Below are positions 5,069-5,948 of a stretch of DNA of 5,948 nt, in pieces. Within the stretch, counting starts at the first letter, position 1; every line of letters starts with the position of its first letter. The DNA is taken from contig CALZHS010000120.1 in assembly GCA_945787265.1 (NCBI GenBank), positions 1-5,948 of the forward strand. Reading direction: 5' to 3'. The notes under the pieces are model-generated. The model was given only the letters and a program-made list of their open reading frames with translations. It ran no database searches and was not told where the DNA came from. The stretch comes from an uncultured Gammaproteobacteria bacterium (GTDB lineage Bacteria > Pseudomonadota > Gammaproteobacteria > GCA-001735895). Both the position numbers and the translations under genes were made by a program.

Positions 5069-5948
5069 CTAGTGCCCCATGAATTGTCGCACCACCGCCT
5101 GGGTTTGCTCGGCCGCGACCCGCGCTGCCTTTTCGACCGCCTCCATATCGACACCCACCAGTTCAAGCGCCTCGGGATCAATCTCAAGATCGAATCTGCT
5201 GCCACTGCTGCCGCTGTGATTTGCGTTAACCCAGGCATCCGCAATATGGATTGCACCGGCAGTCAACATAAACTCCCCGCTATTTGCCGGATTATGATGC
5301 ATTGCTACGGGTTCCCAGATCGACTGCGGAAGTTTCCAGAACTCGAGTAGACATCCGCCAATATCTGCATGCGAGTAGCTCAGGATTTCATGCTCGAGTT
5401 GCTCCATGGCGATGCCGCTGGTGTCTCGTTTTTCCAGCAATTCTATCATCAGGCCGGGTAACTTCAGATACATCACCAGGCGTCCAAGATCATGCAACAG
5501 GCCGGGGATATAGTAGTGTTGGGCGCCTGGAATTCCGGCGGATTGACCGATCTCGCGCGACATGATGGCGACCGCGACACTGTGTTCCCAGAAGCTGGCC
5601 ATATTTACTCTGGTCGAAGGTATTCCCTCGAAGGCCTGAATCACCGCGGTGACCAGGACCAACTCACGAATCTGGCGCAAGCCAATGGTACTCACGGCCC
5701 GTTCGATGGATTCAATCCTGGTTGGAAAGCTGTAAAAAGCACTGTTCGCCATGCGTAACATGCGCGCACACAAATCCGGGTCACTGCGTAACAGGCCTGC
5801 AATCGAATTAGTGGTCGATTTCGGATCGACAATCAATTCCTCGAGGCGATAGTAGATATCCGGCAGGCTCACCAGTTTATCAACTTCTTCAACCAGCAGG
5901 TGAAGACCGATGGTTCCCTGTGCCGCCGCGACGTCTAATGGATTAACG
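5069..5948 (-). CDS. HDOD-domain signalling protein (5' partial)
   Basis: A - strand frame ending at TAG (5069-5071) stays open to the right edge. The 292 visible residues begin VNPLDVAAAQ and continue into LLVEEVDKLVSLPDIYYRLEEL. The first GTG codon (5870-5872) would start immediately before SLPDIYY, inside this continuous sequence, so the true start probably lies outside the window. The HDOD core is clear: SDPDLCARMLRMANSAFYSFP, a conserved IGLRQIRELVL helix, FWEHSVAVAIMSREIGQ, LLHDLGRLVM (HD at 5489-5494), SHADIGGCLLEFWKLP and AMHHNP. Several HD-type histidines are present (EHS, LLHD, SHAD, MHH). HDOD proteins are usually signalling scaffolds for motility, chemotaxis or cell-cycle control and mostly lack phosphohydrolase activity; the output here is unknown. 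Any receiver or other N-terminal domain would be outside the window. The gene converges on mgtE with 23 bases between stops. Confidence 0.88.
   Translation of the reverse strand, partial: VNPLDVAAAQGTIGLHLLVEEVDKLVSLPDIYYRLEELIVDPKSTTNSIAGLLRSDPDLCARMLRMANSAFYSFPTRIESIERAVSTIGLRQIRELVLVTAVIQAFEGIPSTRVNMASFWEHSVAVAIMSREIGQSAGIPGAQHYYIPGLLHDLGRLVMYLKLPGLMIELLEKRDTSGIAMEQLEHEILSYSHADIGGCLLEFWKLPQSIWEPVAMHHNPANSGEFMLTAGAIHIADAWVNANHSGSSGSRFDLEIDPEALELVGVDMEAVEKAARVAAEQTQAVVRQFMGH

Noticed and set aside
4802..5350. 182-codon + strand ORF bridging the mgtE end and the HDOD gene
   Set aside because: It overlaps two genes with clear domains in other frames; the composition is Arg/His/Cys/Gly-rich, typical of out-of-frame reading.
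1..5948. CRISPR arrays, insertion sequences, tRNA/rRNA genes, phage or defence genes
   Set aside because: No spaced direct repeats, terminal inverted repeats with a transposase, tRNA-like folds or defence motifs were seen; the region is ordinary core chromosome apart from the hprK position.

Overview
The window looks like a chromosomal segment of a non-enteric gammaproteobacterium with moderate GC. It covers the conserved rpoN / nitrogen-PTS neighbourhood plus one unrelated gene on the opposite strand. The taxonomic call rests on gene order (rpoN, hpf, ptsN, [hprK position], rapZ, mannose-type EIIA, HPr, mgtE) and on protein style. I cannot place it to genus. Coding density is very high, and no gene-free stretch reaches 300 bases.

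Layout, left to right on the + strand: the C-terminal 320 codons of rpoN (5' end outside the window); a 50-base spacer with a perfect GNRA-loop hairpin and a strong Shine-Dalgarno; hpf; a strong, nearly symmetric rho-independent terminator; a 93-base leader with a weak promoter candidate; then a tightly packed run of ptsN, a small 87-codon ORF, rapZ, an EIIA-Man-like gene, HPr and mgtE. Four consecutive junctions in that run are 4-base ATGA/GTGA overlaps. Only 23 bases after mgtE, a convergent gene on the - strand encodes an HDOD-domain protein whose 5' end runs off the right edge.

Functionally, the run is a phosphorelay regulatory module rather than a sugar transporter. HPr (His15) can pass phosphate to PtsN (His66) and to the orphan EIIA (His10). 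RapZ is a P-loop regulator, Hpf hibernates ribosomes, and MgtE imports Mg2+. Enzyme I is not encoded next to HPr, so the phosphate donor must come from elsewhere.

The most interesting item is the small ORF at 1910..2173. It sits where HPr kinase/phosphorylase (hprK) lies in many relatives. Its first ~22 residues resemble the start of HprK and residues ~48-71 resemble the extreme C-terminus of HprK, while the P-loop and the whole catalytic core are missing. It is still in frame and overlaps both neighbours by 4 bases. It looks like an in-frame internal deletion of hprK that left a translated stub, while HPr in the same operon still carries the Ser46 target site.
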